From Bin55 sp964511425 (GTDB taxonomy: Bacteria > Pseudomonadota > Gammaproteobacteria > Pseudomonadales > Azotimanducaceae): a stretch of 7,409 nt of DNA. This document shows positions 5,859-7,409 of the stretch, in pieces. Every line of letters starts with the position of its first letter. Position 1 is the first letter of the stretch. Under the pieces are notes generated by a model, which was not told the origin of the DNA, searched no databases, and saw nothing but the letters and a program-made list of their open reading frames with translations. The translations under genes were made by a program, and so were the position numbers. The stretch spans positions 1 through 7,409 of the forward strand of contig CAZEFI010000070.1 in the NCBI GenBank assembly GCA_964511425.1, given 5' to 3'.

Positions 5859-7010
5859 ATGAAATATCTTGTAGAGACATTAAAGATCATTGATGGTGCA
5901 GTCAATGCTGATCCTTCCACGGTGGTATCCTATGTAGAGCTACTAGCCTCTAAGTTAGATTCGGATGGAGAAGAAAAGGCCGCATCGCGAATCCGACGCA
6001 CTCTTGCTCAAGGAAAATTACAAAAACTAGGTTTAATTGATACTTCCAGCCAGAAAAACATTCCAGTCGATACCGATTCGAGAATCGCTTTAGCTGACGA
6101 AGAACACTTCGATGATAACCAGAGTGTAGAAGTGTTTTTCGATTCAGACGTTCATATCCAAGTTGAAGAATTTCTAACATGTGTGCGTAGTGCGGACCGA
6201 CTCCTTGCAGCTGGCGTTGGAATATCGCCATCGTTGTTGATGTATGGCCCGCCTGGTTGTGGTAAGACTGAACTAGGTCGGTATATCGCACAGAGTTTAA
6301 ATCTACCTTTACTCACCGCACGCACAGATAGTCTAATCTCCTCTTTCTTGGGCAACACGGCAAAGAATGTTCGCCGCCTCTTCGAACATGCTATGAAACG
6401 TCCCTGTGTTTTGTTTTTGGACGAATTTGATGCGCTTGCGAAATTGCGAGATGATCAGTATGAAGTTGGAGAATTGAAACGAGTGGTAGTGAGCTTGCTT
6501 CAGAACATCGACGCGCTGGACAACGAAACAATCGTACTTGCCGCCACTAATCACGAACATCTATTGGATTCAGCGATTTGGCGTCGTTTTGCGTACCACA
6601 TTCATATTGAATTACCGGATCTTATCAACCGATCGAAACTATTTCAGAAGTTTCTCGGGGACTTTGTGACGAAAAGAGAATTAGATCTGTTGAGTTCGGC
6701 TTCCTGTCAAATGAGTGGTTCTCAGATTCGTCAAGTCTCTGAAGATACCAAACGGTTAGCTATATTATCAGATCGGTCTCGAGTCGATCTATCGAATTTA
6801 CTCTATCGAATCGCGCGAATTCGAAAACCTGAAATATGTTCGAACGACATTGACCTACCATCAGCGTTACAGTTAGTACGAAGTATCGATCAAAAGGCAT
6901 ATACCTACCGACGATTGTCAGAAATGTTCAATGTATCCCTTGGCCAGGTTTCGAATCTGATGAATCTATCGGACAGTGTCCAGAGCATGGACGACAGAGA
7001 TAGTCGCTAG
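5859..7010 (+). CDS. AAA+ ATPase, IetA-like, with C-terminal HTH-like end
   Basis: A 383-residue protein. Residues 1-110 form an unassigned N-terminal region with helix-forming sequence. The AAA+ module follows: Walker A GPPGCGKT (130-137), a pore-loop-like FLG (163-165), Walker B VLFLDEFD (184-191), the conserved segment EVGELKRVVVSLLQ (202-215), sensor 1 in AATN (N231), arginine fingers in WRRF (R242, R243), and a sensor-2-like SGSQIR (286-291). This is the pattern of bacterial ATPases commonly encoded just before a subtilisin-like S8 protease, the IetAS defence pair, in which the ATPase is thought to handle or deliver substrates. No protease is encoded after it here. The last 40 residues include TYRRLSEMFNVSLGQVSNLMN, which resembles a helix-turn-helix. 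The start ATG has no SD site. The ATPase call is certain; the defence role is inferred from family and neighbourhood. Confidence 0.85.
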   Translation: MKYLVETLKIIDGAVNADPSTVVSYVELLASKLDSDGEEKAASRIRRTLAQGKLQKLGLIDTSSQKNIPVDTDSRIALADEEHFDDNQSVEVFFDSDVHIQVEEFLTCVRSADRLLAAGVGISPSLLMYGPPGCGKTELGRYIAQSLNLPLLTARTDSLISSFLGNTAKNVRRLFEHAMKRPCVLFLDEFDALAKLRDDQYEVGELKRVVVSLLQNIDALDNETIVLAATNHEHLLDSAIWRRFAYHIHIELPDLINRSKLFQKFLGDFVTKRELDLLSSASCQMSGSQIRQVSEDTKRLAILSDRSRVDLSNLLYRIARIRKPEICSNDIDLPSALQLVRSIDQKAYTYRRLSEMFNVSLGQVSNLMNLSDSVQSMDDRDSR

Positions 7011-7294
7011 TTCAAATTGGTCATTCCCGCAGACAGAGATTTGCGACGACCGAACTAAAGAGGACGGAGTCCAGCAAACACTCTCCTCAAAGTCCGCACT
7101 CCACCGTTCGACATTCGTAAAGAAAATCGCCCTCACAGTGTAAAAAAGTTAAAGTGTAGTGCCTACTCATTTTGGCAAATACATATATACCAACCAGTTA
7201 ATATTTTAGACCGTCGAAGTTAGGAAGGCTTCCGCCTGATTAGCATCGAAGACGGCCAAAAACAGTGCAGGAGAAACCGACCAAAAAATCGTCG
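7011..7294. other. Convergent non-coding gap after the ATPase gene
   Basis: 284 bases lie between the stop codons of two converging genes. Short hairpins occur: GGAC-GGA-GTCC at 7062-7072, GGAA-GGC-TTCC at 7223-7233, and the latter is framed by CCGTC (7211-7215) and GACGG (7251-7255). The last one could act as a weak terminator for either strand, but no T-run of more than six follows. Nothing else is recognised. Confidence 0.45.
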
Positions 7295-7409
7295 TCAAAT
7301 CAAACTTCCTTCGTTCAGTTGTGAAACGAACTCGGTGTAGGGCATAACCTCAATAGAGTCTATGCGTCTTCGGTCATCCTCAGCAGTAACGACAATCGCC
7401 TTTTCAGGC
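7295..7409 (-). CDS. C-terminal 37 residues of an unknown protein (cut by window end)
   Basis: On the - strand a frame is open from the window edge to TGA at 7297-7295, with no start inside the window. The residues read PEKAIVVTAEDDRRRIDSI, then EVMPYTEFVSQLNEGSLI. A hydrophobic strand followed by an I-x-V-x-P-x-x-x-F segment is a common ending for nuclease-fold domains attached to bacterial ATPases, for example the C-terminus of DUF4143-type proteins, but this is too short to assign. Its protein-like composition and open frame to the edge support it as real. It converges on the AAA+ ATPase gene, so it is not its operon partner and does not look like the end of a subtilase. Confidence 0.5.
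   Translation of the reverse strand, partial: PEKAIVVTAEDDRRRIDSIEVMPYTEFVSQLNEGSLI

Noticed and set aside
5950..6291. 113-codon - strand frame
   Set aside because: Antisense to the AAA+ ATPase gene, including across the Walker A codons.
7011..7294. S8 protease remnant after the ATPase gene
   Set aside because: No frame of useful length on the + strand and no catalytic motif can be read; the sequence is simply non-coding.
1..7409. CRISPR array, tRNA or rRNA genes, insertion sequence
   Set aside because: No regularly spaced repeats, cloverleaf, ribosomal sequence or transposase was seen.

Overview
The window looks like an accessory, defence-type region of a bacterial chromosome or large plasmid. 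Base composition is moderate (about 43-45% GC by eye). There are no RNA genes, no CRISPR array and no recognisable transposase. Instead there is a run of nuclease-like, methyltransferase, AAA+ ATPase and antitoxin-like genes separated by unusually long non-coding stretches. The organism cannot be named. The long gaps and several starts without a Shine-Dalgarno site would fit a planctomycete or another lineage with weak SD use, but this is a guess.

Left part (1-1616, + strand): the tail of an unknown acidic protein, then a PD-(D/E)XK nuclease-like protein of the PGN_0703 type, then a small GIY-YIG-like protein. Spacing of about 45-50 bases suggests one transcription unit.

Centre-left (1617-3650): a 574-base non-coding stretch holds a 13-bp inverted repeat enclosing about 150 bases, which could be a structured RNA or a MITE-like element. 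It is followed by a tight two-gene operon: a DGQHR-domain (DndB-like) protein overlapping by 4 bases (ATGA) a second, better conserved GIY-YIG nuclease. These two genes have clear SD sites, unlike most others here.

Centre-right (3651-5742): a convergent gap with a small SD-preceded ORF carrying an in-frame TGA; a Dam-type (GATC-family) adenine methyltransferase on the - strand; and upstream of it, also on the - strand, a YgiT/MqsA-type zinc-finger HTH regulator followed by a hairpin containing three GATC sites.

Right part (5743-7409): an AT-rich divergent control region, an AAA+ ATPase resembling the ATPase half of ATPase/subtilase (IetAS-like) pairs but without a protease next to it, a non-coding gap, and the C-terminus of a - strand gene running off the edge.

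The strongest candidate for an undescribed system is the DGQHR/GIY-YIG cassette with its structured leader. DGQHR proteins are known from DNA-modification loci (phosphorothioate, 7-deazaguanine), and a fused-expression nuclease partner suggests modification sensing or restriction. That function is an inference, not shown by the sequence.
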